Assembly (NCBI GenBank): GCA_020846975.1
Contig: JADLCX010000074.1
Location: forward strand, 20,900-84,899
Origin: Phycisphaerales bacterium
Lineage (GTDB): Bacteria > Planctomycetota > Phycisphaerae > Phycisphaerales > UBA1924
Direction of reading: 5' to 3'
DNA length: 64,000 nucleotides
The notes under the pieces are model-generated. The model was not told where the DNA came from and ran no database searches. It saw nothing but the letters and a program-made list of their open reading frames with translations. A program made the position numbers and the translations under genes. This document shows positions 33,306-41,869 of this stretch, one piece after another. How positions within the stretch are numbered: position 1 is the stretch's first letter; every line of letters starts with the position of its first letter.

Positions 33306-34859
33306 TTACCTCGAAAGAGACTGATCGGCACCGAAGACATCCCCTGCAAAGTTCCGGTCAAGGATGAAGCCGTATCCGTACGAAAGCCTAAATCCACCCC
33401 GCAGCACGGCCAACGGGAGCGCCCAGAAGTTGCTTCCCACGTTGATGATGTCATCGGGCTTGAGGTAGATGTCGGGTTGGGTCTGCTCGCCGATGGCTCG
33501 GAAGTTCAGTCGAATCGTCGCCTGCCGGCCAGGGCCAACCACACGCGTGATATCCACGCGCTCGGGAATCGCCGTCGGGTTCAGCCCTCCAGCGGAAATC
33601 ATGCCGCGGAGGATGGTGAGCTTGGTGTCATCGCTCAGCCCGTACGGGCCGGGCCGGGAGACCTGGCCGCCCAGGTACACGACGCCCGCCTTGGCCGGGG
33701 GCACGCGCACAACATCGCCCGGCCGGATCACCACGTTCACGCTCGCATCGCCTGCGATCAGTCGATCCGTGGGCACCTCGATGACACGCTGCGTCACCAC
33801 CGGCAGGGGCTTTCCGCCGGTCTCACCCGCGCGCGTCACGGCCGGAGCGCCGGTTGCGCTTCGCTTCACCCACTGCCCGTTCTCGTACACCCAGCCGCTG
33901 TCCGCCTCGCCCGCGGGCGGAGCATCCGTGGTCGCCTTCGGGCCCGGCAGGTCGATCGCCGGTGGGGCCGCATCGCTCTTCGGCCGCGGTTCCGGCTGGC
34001 CGCGGGTCTCGCCCTTCGGTCGCATCATGCCCGGCTTGGGCTTGGAGATCTGGTCGATGATGTCGATCAGTTTCTCGGGATCCTGCGCCGGCCGCGTCGC
34101 ATCGGGCTTGGCCGGCATCGGCGGCGGCGAATCGCTCCCGGGCACGCGCCCCGCGGCCTCCTCGCTCAGCGGCACCTGGCGGATCACGTAGATCTTGTCG
34201 ATCGTCTCGGCAAACCCGCCCGCCGCGGTCAGGGCGTTGAGCAGCCGGAAGTTGGGCTGCGGGATGAAGTACTCGTCCGGCCTGACTACTGCGCCGATCA
34301 CCGAGTACGTCTGCGATCGCTGCGACAGGATGTTGACCGACACGTTCGTCGCCGTCGCGGCCCGAATCTGGGCTTCTTCGACCGCCAGTTTCACGGCCTC
34401 AACCAACTCCACGTTGGTCATGCCCTGCGCGCGAATGGGCTTGAGTTTGGGGATGTAGATGTACCCGCGAGAGTCGAGGTTGACCTGGAACTTCTCGTCC
34501 GCACCGGGCTGGACGAAGTCTCCGATGACCACCTCGACCGAGTCCGACGGGCCGAACCGGTACTGCTCGACCTCGGGAATCAGGTCCTCCGGCTGGATCG
34601 CCTCGGCCTTGATCATGTCGGTCTGCTCTTCCTCGATCGCGCTCAGCCGATCAAGGATGGGCATCACCGTCGGCGTGTATTCCCAGCGACCGACGCTGGT
34701 CGGATCGAAGAACGAGTCCGTCTCGCACCCCGCGAATCCCGCTAGCGCGGCAAGGAGTCCGGCCGTCCCCACGGCGCGCCGACCCAGCCGCTTCGGGCTC
34801 AAGATGCGCCATCCGCGATCGACGGTGGAACGCTGCTTCATCCTCGTTGTCTCGATCAT
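33306..34859 (-). CDS. polysaccharide export lipoprotein (Wza-like, poly_export and SLBB domains)
   Basis: 517 residues from the ATG at 34859, or 511 from the ATG at 34841. A signal sequence with lipobox LAGFAGC (Cys near residue 45) predicts an outer-membrane lipoprotein. The polysaccharide-export domain starts at YRFGPSDSVEVVIGD and includes GYIYIPKLKPIRAQGMTNVEL; an SLBB domain follows with YSVIGAVVRPDEYFIPQPNF; a second SLBB repeat is near the end, VYLGGQVSRPGPYGLSDDTK. Between them is a Pro-rich low-complexity linker (residues about 230-340). It would form the channel for export of the polysaccharide across the outer membrane and is the first gene of the locus in transcription order. The palindrome at 34886 lies just upstream. 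Confidence 0.9.
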   Translation of the reverse strand: MIETTRMKQRSTVDRGWRILSPKRLGRRAVGTAGLLAALAGFAGCETDSFFDPTSVGRWEYTPTVMPILDRLSAIEEEQTDMIKAEAIQPEDLIPEVEQYRFGPSDSVEVVIGDFVQPGADEKFQVNLDSRGYIYIPKLKPIRAQGMTNVELVEAVKLAVEEAQIRAATATNVSVNILSQRSQTYSVIGAVVRPDEYFIPQPNFRLLNALTAAGGFAETIDKIYVIRQVPLSEEAAGRVPGSDSPPPMPAKPDATRPAQDPEKLIDIIDQISKPKPGMMRPKGETRGQPEPRPKSDAAPPAIDLPGPKATTDAPPAGEADSGWVYENGQWVKRSATGAPAVTRAGETGGKPLPVVTQRVIEVPTDRLIAGDASVNVVIRPGDVVRVPPAKAGVVYLGGQVSRPGPYGLSDDTKLTILRGMISAGGLNPTAIPERVDITRVVGPGRQATIRLNFRAIGEQTQPDIYLKPDDIINVGSNFWALPLAVLRGGFRLSYGYGFILDRNFAGDVFGADQSLSR

Positions 34860-34885
34860 CCCTGCCTCTAAGAACGATTGTTCGA

Positions 34886-34903
34886 TCTGCTCTCCAGAGC
34901 AGA
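34886..34903. promoter_or_regulatory. 18-bp palindrome upstream of the Wza-like gene
   Basis: TCTGCTCT-CC-AGAGCAGA, perfect 8-bp arms with a 2-bp centre. It lies 27 bp before the Wza-like ATG and also upstream of lipA on the other strand. Fourteen bases of it (34889-34902) recur in the promoter spacer of paralogue B at 10259-10272. A likely binding site for a dimeric regulator. Confidence 0.5.
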
Positions 34904-35165
34904 AGACCCGGAGCGGCCCAAAGAGCGGTCAGAGTAGCACTTTTCCCATCGTTATGCGGACCCCGTGAGTTTCCCCATCCCAGACGGCCCGCGGCGCCCG
35001 CCGGTTCGCGCAGGCCGCGACACGGCCGCAAACCTAGACTCTGGCATCACCCCTCAATCGCCCCACCCTTCCTCACCACTCGCCAAGACGCTGTCGCGCC
35101 ATCCGCGCCCGCTCGGGGGCGATCCCGTCAAGCAGTTCGACCGCCCCGTCGTGAGCCTCACGGGC

Positions 35166-36122
35166 ATGGTCCTCAACAATCAGGCCGACCTGCCACACCA
35201 GTTGAGCACCAAGAAGAAGCCCGACTGGCTGCGAGCCAAGGTGCCGGGTGGCCCCGGATACACCCGGTTGAAGGGGATCATGGATGAGCACCGGCTTGTC
35301 ACGGTCTGCCAAGAAGCAGGATGCCCCAATATGGGGGAGTGCTGGGCTCGCGGGGTGGCCACGATCATGATCCTGGGCGACACCTGCACCCGAGCGTGCG
35401 GGTTCTGCAACGTCAAGACCGGACGCCCCCCCACGCTCGACCTTGATGAGCCCCGGCGCGTGGCGGAGTCGCTGGCCCTGATGGGCCTGAAGCACGTGGT
35501 GATCACGAGCGTCAACCGGGACGAACTCGCCGACGGGGGCGCAGCGGTGTGGGCAGAGACCATCGTCCGCACGAAGCAGGCCTGCCCGAAGATGTCGATC
35601 GAGGTCCTGATCCCCGACTTTGAGGGCAACTGGGACGCCCTGCGGCAGGTCATTGACGCCCGGCCGCACATCATCAACCACAACCTCGAGACCATCCGCC
35701 GGATGTATCCGGCCGTCCGTCCGAGTGCGAAGTTCGACCGCTCGCTGGAGTTGTTGCGCAGGGTCAAGCAGTCGGGCATGGTTTCCAAGACCGGGATCAT
35801 GGTCGGGATCGGCGAACGGGATGATGAGGTGCTGGGACTGTTGGACGAGGTTCAGGCCGCGTCGGAATGCGACATCCTGACCATCGGGCAGTACCTGCAA
35901 CCGACCCGGAACCACCTCCCCATCGACAGGTGGGTGACACCCGCGCAGTTTGACACGTTCAAGGCCGAGGGCCTGGCGCGCGGGTTCAAGGTCGTCGAGA
36001 GCGGCGCGCTCGTGCGTTCGAGCTACCACGCGGACCATCAGGCGGATGAGTTGACCAGCGTGACCGCCGACCGAGAGCAGGCCTCGGTTTCCGCGTTGAT
36101 CGCCCGGACCACGCGGCCGTGA
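35166..36122 (+). CDS. lipA: lipoyl synthase
   Basis: A radical SAM enzyme that inserts two sulfurs into protein-bound octanoyl groups to make the lipoyl cofactor. With the ATG at 35166 the protein has 318 residues, typical for LipA; an upstream GTG at 34965 would add a disordered 67-residue leader. Both Fe-S clusters are complete: auxiliary cluster Cys48, Cys53, Cys59 (VCQEAGCPNMGEC) and radical SAM Cys74, Cys78, Cys81 (DTCTRACGFCN). The C-terminal RSSYHA supplies the conserved Ser ligand. No lipB is beside it. It is divergent from the Wza-like gene. Confidence 0.95.
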   Translation: MVLNNQADLPHQLSTKKKPDWLRAKVPGGPGYTRLKGIMDEHRLVTVCQEAGCPNMGECWARGVATIMILGDTCTRACGFCNVKTGRPPTLDLDEPRRVAESLALMGLKHVVITSVNRDELADGGAAVWAETIVRTKQACPKMSIEVLIPDFEGNWDALRQVIDARPHIINHNLETIRRMYPAVRPSAKFDRSLELLRRVKQSGMVSKTGIMVGIGERDDEVLGLLDEVQAASECDILTIGQYLQPTRNHLPIDRWVTPAQFDTFKAEGLARGFKVVESGALVRSSYHADHQADELTSVTADREQASVSALIARTTRP

Positions 36123-36190
36123 ACCGCGGGCCTGCCTGGCGCGCTTGAACTGTGGGGCGGGCGGTCGGTGGCAACGAGAAAGGCCCCGGC

Positions 36191-36943
36191 ATGATTCGAC
36201 CAACTTCAATCTGGTGCGTCGCAGCGGCTTGGACCGGCCTGATCCTGGGGATCACGGGATGTTCCGTGCCCTCCATCAACGCGATCTACTCCGATGACAG
36301 GTCGGAGGTCGTCAAGGACGATCGCGTGGTCGGGCTGTGGAAACCGACCGACGAGAAGAAGTCCAACGATCGGTACCGGGTTCAGGCGGCCGAGAAACCG
36401 CGGAAAGCCGATACCAAGTCCGAGCCGCCCGCCGAACGCGAGACCTGCTACAAACTGACGCTCGAGGATGCGCAGGGCAACCCGAAGAAGAACGCGCAGT
36501 TCGAGATGCGCGTGGTCAGGCTCGGCGCCAACGACTTCATCGACATCTTCCCGAGCGGCTCCGACACACGCGACCTCGGGGATCGTTTCGGCATGTCGGC
36601 GATTCCGACGCACATCATCATGCCCATCAAGATCAAGGATGATCATGTCGTCGCCCAACCGCTGGACCTGGGCAAGGTGAAGACCCTGCTCGCGGAATCA
36701 CCGGGCATGACGCCGCACGCGGTGCGGGACGGGGATGTGGTCATCCTCACCGGCTCGCCGCGGCAGGTGCAGGAGTTTTTCAGGCGGATCGGGGGCGAGA
36801 ACGAGGTCTTCGCCGACGCGATCGAACTCCAGCGCATTGGCGATGCGGATCAGGGGCTTTCTCCAGCACCGGAACAGCCCGCGGCCAAGCCCGGCAGAGC
36901 AGGGCCGCGGGCCGGCCCGAGACGGGACCGCCGGACCCGCTGA
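36191..36943 (+). CDS. predicted lipoprotein
   Basis: The ATG at 36191 gives a type II signal peptide with lipobox LGITGC (Cys24). The rest (about 225 residues) has a charged Lys/Glu-rich stretch (about 50-85), then a domain with CYKLTLEDAQGNPKKNAQFEMRVVRLGANDFIDIFPSG and FGMSAIPTHIIMPIKIKDDHVVAQPL, an antiparallel beta pattern. The C terminus is Pro/Arg-rich. Known family not recognised. It lies 68 bp after lipA and 23 bp before the HD-GYP gene on the same strand. Confidence 0.65.
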   Translation: MIRPTSIWCVAAAWTGLILGITGCSVPSINAIYSDDRSEVVKDDRVVGLWKPTDEKKSNDRYRVQAAEKPRKADTKSEPPAERETCYKLTLEDAQGNPKKNAQFEMRVVRLGANDFIDIFPSGSDTRDLGDRFGMSAIPTHIIMPIKIKDDHVVAQPLDLGKVKTLLAESPGMTPHAVRDGDVVILTGSPRQVQEFFRRIGGENEVFADAIELQRIGDADQGLSPAPEQPAAKPGRAGPRAGPRRDRRTR

Positions 36944-36966
36944 CCGTACCGCATATCCTCACGCGA

Positions 36967-37641
36967 GTGCAGCCCGACATTCTTCAAGCCCTCGTCCGCA
37001 CGATCGAACTCAAGGACCTTTCCACCGCGGCCCACACCTGGCGTGTGGTTCTGTACACCCGCGCGATGGCCGAGCGGTTCCGGCTCGACCCGGAACGGAT
37101 CGCGAGCCTCACCGCCGGCGCGGCGCTGCACGATCTCGGCAAACTCGACATCCCCGACCGCATCCTGCGGAAACCCGGCAGGCTCACCGACGACGAGTTC
37201 GAGGTGATCAAGACGCACCCCGGACGCGGCCACGAGCGGCTCATCAGCATGGGAGAAACGGACCCGATCGTGCTCGGGCTTGTGCGGCACCATCACGAGC
37301 GGATCGACGGCCTTGGCTATCCCGATCGGCTGAAGGGCGATGCAATCCCGCTGAGCGCCAGGTATTTCGCGGTCATCGACACGTTCGATGCGCTGACGAG
37401 CCTGCGGCCGTACCGGTCGGCAATCGGCCCCGATGCCGTGCCGGCCGCGCTGGATGAGCTTCGCAAGGGGATCGGGACGCGCTACGACGCCGAGTGCGTG
37501 CAAGCGTTCGTCGAGCTCTTCCAGCACGGCGAACTGGACTGGATCATGGAGCACTTCAACGACACCGCGTGCCCGCTGCCCTATTGCGGCGAACGGGTGG
37601 AGCACACGCGTCAGGACCTGAAGCGATTGAAAACGACCTGA
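36967..37641 (+). CDS. HD-GYP domain protein (putative cyclic-di-GMP phosphodiesterase)
   Basis: 224 residues from a GTG at 36967. The metal-binding HD pair is in GAALHDLGKLDIPDRIL (about residues 54-70), the further His in THPGRGHERL and HHHERIDGLGYP, and the GYP-type motif is GYP in DGLGYPDRLKGD. Together with a C-terminal helical end these residues are the whole HD-GYP core, without a receiver or sensor domain. Such enzymes cleave cyclic-di-GMP, a signal that often controls exopolysaccharide. This gene is about 2 kb from the Wza-like gene but on the opposite strand. Confidence 0.88.
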   Translation: MQPDILQALVRTIELKDLSTAAHTWRVVLYTRAMAERFRLDPERIASLTAGAALHDLGKLDIPDRILRKPGRLTDDEFEVIKTHPGRGHERLISMGETDPIVLGLVRHHHERIDGLGYPDRLKGDAIPLSARYFAVIDTFDALTSLRPYRSAIGPDAVPAALDELRKGIGTRYDAECVQAFVELFQHGELDWIMEHFNDTACPLPYCGERVEHTRQDLKRLKTT

Positions 37642-37668
37642 TCCGGCTCCGGGCTCGGCCCGAGGCAA

Positions 37669-37821
37669 TCAGATCTTCTTGTCGGCGACGTTCAGCGACC
37701 GACCCGCCGCTCGCTTGCGGTTGATCATCTTGCGCCCGGCCTTGGTCTTCATGCGGGCCCGGAACCCGAGGCGGCGCTTGCGCTTGATGTAGCTCTTCTT
37801 CTTGTGATAGTGCATCGACAT
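37669..37821 (-). CDS. rpmH: large-subunit ribosomal protein bL34
   Basis: A 50-residue, very basic protein. The segment KRKRRLGFRARMKTKAGRKM and RKRAAGRSL match bL34. The start is the ATG at 37821 (MSMHYHKKKS), or the second Met at 37815. In most bacteria rpmH lies next to rnpA and dnaA, but here it stands between the HD-GYP gene (convergent) and rnc (divergent). The much longer open frame reaching 39123 on this strand is a shadow of rnc. Its upstream region from 37822 is about 150 bp from the rnc leader promoter. Confidence 0.93.
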   Translation of the reverse strand: MSMHYHKKKSYIKRKRRLGFRARMKTKAGRKMINRKRAAGRSLNVADKKI

Positions 37822-37978
37822 GGGGGGACCTCGGTCTGGGTTGGGCCTTGATGATAGGTCGCCTTCCCCGGGGAAGCCAGCGATAGGGAAGAGTTTGGAG
37901 ATGCAGAGTTCTCGGACCCTGCTCTCCACATTCCGGGTCAGGAATCGACAAAGCACCGGTCGAAAAAGAGCCGAGTGG

Positions 37979-38132
37979 TATATTGGAGACACGGGATCGG
38001 TGCGATCCCGTTGGTGTTTGGCCGAGTGCGATTGCTCGCCGGCCGCCGCCGGGACACGCGTTGGCCTGCCCGAGATTGGGCAGGGCCGTTCGCAGGACCG
38101 TCGGCTGGCGAGCAGGCGCGCCCGACCCAACG
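37979..38132 (+). ncRNA. candidate structured RNA or rnc leader
   Basis: An extended -10 box TGGTATATT (37976-37984) is followed by a perfect 9-bp hairpin with a 3-base loop (37991-38011, ACGGGATCG / CGATCCCGT). A nested set of helices follows: CGTTGG (38009-38014) with CCAACG (38127-38132), TGCTCGCC (38033-38040) with GGCGAGCA (38107-38114), and an inner GGCCTGCCC (38063-38071) with GGGCAGGGCC. The promoter feeds directly into rnc about 290 nt later, so it may be a 5' leader that RNase III cleaves, or a separate small RNA. No known RNA family was recognised; GC-rich DNA gives many chance stems. Confidence 0.35.
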
Positions 38133-38277
38133 ACTCTTGTCGCCGCGGCGTCGCCGGACGCCACCGCCGGCGCGTGCCCGACCCGGACACGCCCGGCCCC
38201 GAGGTGTCCGGTCGCACCCGTCGCGGAACTTCGCGCTCACGGCGTTCGGCCGCAGCGCGGACCACGGGCGTTCGTCC

Positions 38278-39051
38278 ATGATTGCCGCACACATCGAATC
38301 GGCTCAGTCGATCATCGGTCATCTTTTCGCTGACCCCGAGCTTCTGACGAGGGCCCTGACCCACGCGTCGGTGGCCGAATCTCGCCAGGAGTCCAACGAG
38401 CGGATGGAGTTCCTGGGTGACTCGGTGCTCGGCCTGGTCTGCTGCGAACTGATCTACACCCTGTACCCGGACCTGCTCGAAGGCGAGATGACCAAGATCA
38501 AGTCCACGGTCGTCTCGCGGCAGACGTGCGCGTGCATCGCGCGCGAGTTGGGCCTGCACAAGCTCCTGTTCCTGGGCAAGGGCATGCAGACCCACCGCGA
38601 ACTGCCTTCGAGCCTCGCGGCGGCGGCGGTCGAGGCGGTGATCGCGGCGATCTATCTCGACGGCGGGCTCGAGCCGGTGCGGAAGTTCCTGCGCCCGCTG
38701 CTGGAACCGATGATCCACCGGGCGGCGGTCAGCGGGCATCAGGAGAACTTCAAGAGCGTGCTGCAGCAGCACGCGCAGCTGACGTTCTCCGAGAGCCCGA
38801 TCTACCAGGTCCTCGACGAGAAGGGCCCCGATCACGCCAAGTGCTTCGAGGTCGCGGTCGAGATCGGCGGACGCCGCTTCCCGGCGTGCTGGGGGCAGAG
38901 CAAGAAGCAGGCCGAGCAGCAGGCGGCGCAGCTGGCGTTGAGCGAGCTCGGGCTTCTGGACCACACCGAAGACGGGCGCAAGGTGATGAAGTCGGCAAAC
39001 GGGAACGGCCACGCGCCCGCGGCGCGGAGCCTGGCGACCTCGACGGACTGA
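38278..39051 (+). CDS. rnc: ribonuclease III
   Basis: Double-strand-specific endoribonuclease that processes rRNA precursors and other RNAs. 257 residues from the ATG at 38278. The family signature NERMEFLGDS is at residues 40-49; the C-terminal dsRNA-binding domain (FKSVLQQHAQ ... PIYQVLDEKGPDHAKCFEVAV ... SKKQAEQQAAQLALSEL) spans about 158-230. The last 25 residues are a low-complexity tail. In many bacteria rnc mRNA is cleaved in its own leader; the long hairpin-rich 5' region here would allow that. Upstream frames to 37975 are not used. Confidence 0.95.
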   Translation: MIAAHIESAQSIIGHLFADPELLTRALTHASVAESRQESNERMEFLGDSVLGLVCCELIYTLYPDLLEGEMTKIKSTVVSRQTCACIARELGLHKLLFLGKGMQTHRELPSSLAAAAVEAVIAAIYLDGGLEPVRKFLRPLLEPMIHRAAVSGHQENFKSVLQQHAQLTFSESPIYQVLDEKGPDHAKCFEVAVEIGGRRFPACWGQSKKQAEQQAAQLALSELGLLDHTEDGRKVMKSANGNGHAPAARSLATSTD

Positions 39052-39073
39052 CCGGCACCCCGCGCGGTATGCT

Positions 39074-40624
39074 GTGGCGGTGCACGCTGGTGATCTGGAA
39101 ACCACAACCCACCCGCACGCCAAGCGCCTGGCGCACGCCGTGCAGTGGACCGGCCTCGCCGCGGGCCCGCTTCTGGCGCTGGCGGTTCATCACCTAGCGC
39201 CGGACACATTGCCGAAAGAAGGCCGGCGCGTCCTGGCCGTCATGGTGTGGATGGCCGCGTGGTGGCTCACCGAGGCGATCCCGATCAGCGCGACCGCGCT
39301 GCTGCCGCTGGTGCTCCTGCCGATGCTTGGTGTCTCGACGATGAAGCAGGCGGCCGCGCCGTACGCCGACGAGGTCATCTTCCTGTTCGTCGGGGGCTTC
39401 ATCCTGGGCGAGGCGCTGCGCGCCAGCGGCCTGCACCGCCGCATCGCCATCGGCACGCTGCTGGCCGTGGGCACGAGCCCGTCGCGGATCGTCGGCGGGA
39501 TCATGCTCGTCACCTGCCTGATCAGCATGTGGGTCTCGAACACCGCCACCACCATCATGATGCTGCCCATCGGCATGAGCCTGGTCGCGCTGGTCGAGCG
39601 GTGCGCCAAGAGCGACGGCGCGGCCGAGTCGGGCTGGACGCCCGAGGCGGTTCGCCACCTGACCATCTCCATTGTGCTGGGGATCGCCTACGCGGCGTCG
39701 ATCGGCGGGCTGGGCACACCCATCGGAACGCCGCCGAACGTGATCATGCGCGGTCAGGCCGAAGCCCTCCTCAAGCGAGAAATCGGCTTCGGCGAGTGGG
39801 TGATGATCGCCGCGCCGCTCAGCCTGGTGTTCTGCGGGCTGGCCTGGTTGACGCTGACCCGTCTCCTGCACCGCGTGCGAGCGGGGCACATCGCGGGCGG
39901 ACGGGACCTGATGCTCGCGGAGAAGCGGTCGCTCGGCAAGGTCACACGGGCCGAGTGGATCACGGCCGTGGTGTTCATCGGCGCCGCGACGGGGTGGGTG
40001 CTCAGGACGGAGATCGTCAGGGTCTTCGACCTCACCATGACGGCCAACGGAAAGCCGGTGCCCCTGTTAACCGACGCGGGCATCGCCGTGGCGGCCGCGT
40101 TGATGCTGGTGCTGATCCCCGTCAGCGTACGGCGTCGGCAGTTCGTCGTCTCCGCCGAGAGCCTCGACACGCTGCCGTGGGGGATCCTCCTGCTGTTCGG
40201 CGGCGGCACGAGCATCGCCGAGGCCATGTCGCGGACCGGGGTGGACAAGTTTCTGGGGTCGCAGTTCGCGGGCATGTCGGGGCTCCCGCAGGGACTGGTG
40301 TTGTTCGTGCTCATCGCGGCGATCGTCTTCGGCGGAGAGCTCGCCAGCAACGTCGCGGTCGTGACCGCGTTGATGCCCGTGCTCGCCGCGGCCGCGGAGC
40401 CCATGGGGATGGACCCTCTCACGCTGATGTTCGCCGCCGCGCTGGCCGCGAGTTGCGGGTTCATGCTGCCGGTCGCCACACCGCCGAACGCGCTGGCGTT
40501 CGCCACACGCAAGGTCACGCAGTCGCAGATGATCCGTGCCGGGCTGCTCCTGGACCTGGTCGGGATCGCGCTCCTGACCGGGCTGATGATCCTCGTCCGC
40601 GGACGGCTGTTCGGCACGCCGTGA
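39074..40624 (+). CDS. DASS/SLC13-type sodium:anion symporter
   Basis: 516 residues, about twelve hydrophobic helices, starting at GTG 39074. The motifs AAWWLTEAIPISATALLPLVLLP, SMWVSNTATTIMMLPIG, IGTPPNVIMRGQA and ASCGFMLPVATPPNALAFATRK are the divalent anion:Na+ symporter signatures; the two SNT / ATPPN motifs bind Na+ and the carboxylate. It would import a dicarboxylate, citrate or sulfate-like anion with sodium. It lies 22 bp after rnc on the same strand. Confidence 0.88.
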   Translation: MAVHAGDLETTTHPHAKRLAHAVQWTGLAAGPLLALAVHHLAPDTLPKEGRRVLAVMVWMAAWWLTEAIPISATALLPLVLLPMLGVSTMKQAAAPYADEVIFLFVGGFILGEALRASGLHRRIAIGTLLAVGTSPSRIVGGIMLVTCLISMWVSNTATTIMMLPIGMSLVALVERCAKSDGAAESGWTPEAVRHLTISIVLGIAYAASIGGLGTPIGTPPNVIMRGQAEALLKREIGFGEWVMIAAPLSLVFCGLAWLTLTRLLHRVRAGHIAGGRDLMLAEKRSLGKVTRAEWITAVVFIGAATGWVLRTEIVRVFDLTMTANGKPVPLLTDAGIAVAAALMLVLIPVSVRRRQFVVSAESLDTLPWGILLLFGGGTSIAEAMSRTGVDKFLGSQFAGMSGLPQGLVLFVLIAAIVFGGELASNVAVVTALMPVLAAAAEPMGMDPLTLMFAAALAASCGFMLPVATPPNALAFATRKVTQSQMIRAGLLLDLVGIALLTGLMILVRGRLFGTP

Positions 40625-40699
40625 GACGCGGCCGGCCCGGTTCGGATATGCTCGTCGCGGCCCGGGCTTGCGCCAAGCCCGGGCTTTGAGGAGTTCGAC

Positions 40700-41536
40700 A
40701 TGAACCTTGTGTTGCGGTTGCTGCTCGTGGTGGGTCTGATCGCGTGTTCACCCGTGTTCTGCATGGCGCAGTCGCCGGCAGCGCCCGCCGCCCCGCCCGC
40801 CAAGGCCGAGCCACCAAAGACCGGTCAGCCCACGCCGAAGGCCAAAGAGAAGCCCGCGAACTCCGCGACCGAACCCGCGTCACGGTCCGACGAACGGTGG
40901 ACCAAGCGTCACGAGTCGTTCAACGAGCGCGCCAAGCAGGGCGCGGAAAAGGGCGATATCGGCGTCATCTTCCTGGGCGACTCCATCACGGAGGGCTGGG
41001 AGGGCGCGGGTGCGGAGGTGTGGAGAGCCAAGTACGCGCCCCGCAACGCGGTCAACATGGGCATCGGAGGGGATCGGACGCAGCACGTGCTGTGGCGTCT
41101 GGAGCACGGGAACGTCGATGGGCTGGACAAGCCCAAGAGTGGCGCAGCACCCAGGGTGGTGGTGCTGATGATCGGCACCAACAACTCGAACGGGAAGGAC
41201 AACACGGCCGAAGAGATCGCCGACGGCATCAAGGCGGTGGTCGGCGAACTGCGCGAGCGACTTCCCGAGGCGAAGGTGCTGCTGCTCGGCGTCTTTCCAC
41301 GCGGCGAGAAGCCCAACCCGCAGCGTGAGAAGAACGCCCAGGCGAGCGCCCTCGCGGCCAAGATCGCCGACGGCAAGAGCGTGCACTACCTCGACATCGG
41401 CTCGGCGTTTCTCGAGAAGGACGGTTCACTGAGCAAGGCGGTGATGTCGGACTTCCTGCACCTGAGCCCGGACGGATACAAGCGGTGGGCGGACGCGATC
41501 GAGCCCAAGCTCAAGGAACTGCTCGGCGAGAAGTGA
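40700..41536 (+). CDS. secreted SGNH/GDSL hydrolase (PAF-acetylhydrolase-like)
   Basis: 278 residues with a signal peptide (residues about 1-24, ending in FCMAQ) and a Pro/Lys-rich linker. The SGNH blocks are GVIFLGDSITEGW (catalytic Ser), MGIGGDRTQHVL (Gly), MIGTNNSNGKD (Asn), and DFLHLSPDGYKRW with the Asp and His of the triad. The strand and motif spacing resembles the platelet-activating-factor acetylhydrolase-type esterase family, often linked to deacetylation of polysaccharides. It is 75 bp after the symporter gene. Substrate unknown. Confidence 0.85.
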   Translation: MNLVLRLLLVVGLIACSPVFCMAQSPAAPAAPPAKAEPPKTGQPTPKAKEKPANSATEPASRSDERWTKRHESFNERAKQGAEKGDIGVIFLGDSITEGWEGAGAEVWRAKYAPRNAVNMGIGGDRTQHVLWRLEHGNVDGLDKPKSGAAPRVVVLMIGTNNSNGKDNTAEEIADGIKAVVGELRERLPEAKVLLLGVFPRGEKPNPQREKNAQASALAAKIADGKSVHYLDIGSAFLEKDGSLSKAVMSDFLHLSPDGYKRWADAIEPKLKELLGEK

Positions 41537-41542
41537 CCCGAC

Positions 41543-41869
41543 TCACGGGCTCAGGCTTCCGGGCGTGCTTGGGGAACGCAGGGGCTCGACCGGCTCCTGC
41601 GGTTGGAACAGGTTGTAGCCCACCAGCGCGAAATCCTGATCCATCATCACGCCGTTGCCCGGAACGCCGTCGGCGATCAGCGATGCGGCGGTGATCGTGA
41701 TGAGCACGGGGTTGAGCACGTGCGGCGGGAGCACCTCGAACGGCACGTGTTCCAGTGCGGCGTGCGACACATCGTCCTGCCTGTCGGTATGGCAGGCAAC
41801 GGAGGTGAACAACCCACAACCCACGGCGGCCCAGGCGATCTCGCGGAACGCGGGTCGTCGGATCGTCAC
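41543..41869 (-). CDS. small predicted lipoprotein
   Basis: A GTG at 41869 overlaps the nadE stop by 4 bp (GTGA), giving 108 residues. The start MTIRRPAFREIAWAAVGCGLFTSVAC is a lipoprotein signal with lipobox TSVAC (Cys26). The rest is short with no known domain (VLITITAASLIADGVPGNG, FALVGYNLF). The longer frame reaching 42031 is a shadow of nadE. Coupling to nadE is suggested by the overlap, but a functional link is not. Confidence 0.5.
   Translation of the reverse strand: MTIRRPAFREIAWAAVGCGLFTSVACHTDRQDDVSHAALEHVPFEVLPPHVLNPVLITITAASLIADGVPGNGVMMDQDFALVGYNLFQPQEPVEPLRSPSTPGSLSP

Noticed and set aside
37975..38277. N-terminal extension of the rnc frame
   Set aside because: The extra ~100 residues are Arg/Pro-rich and the DNA has RNA-like stems; RNase III starts at MIAAHIES.
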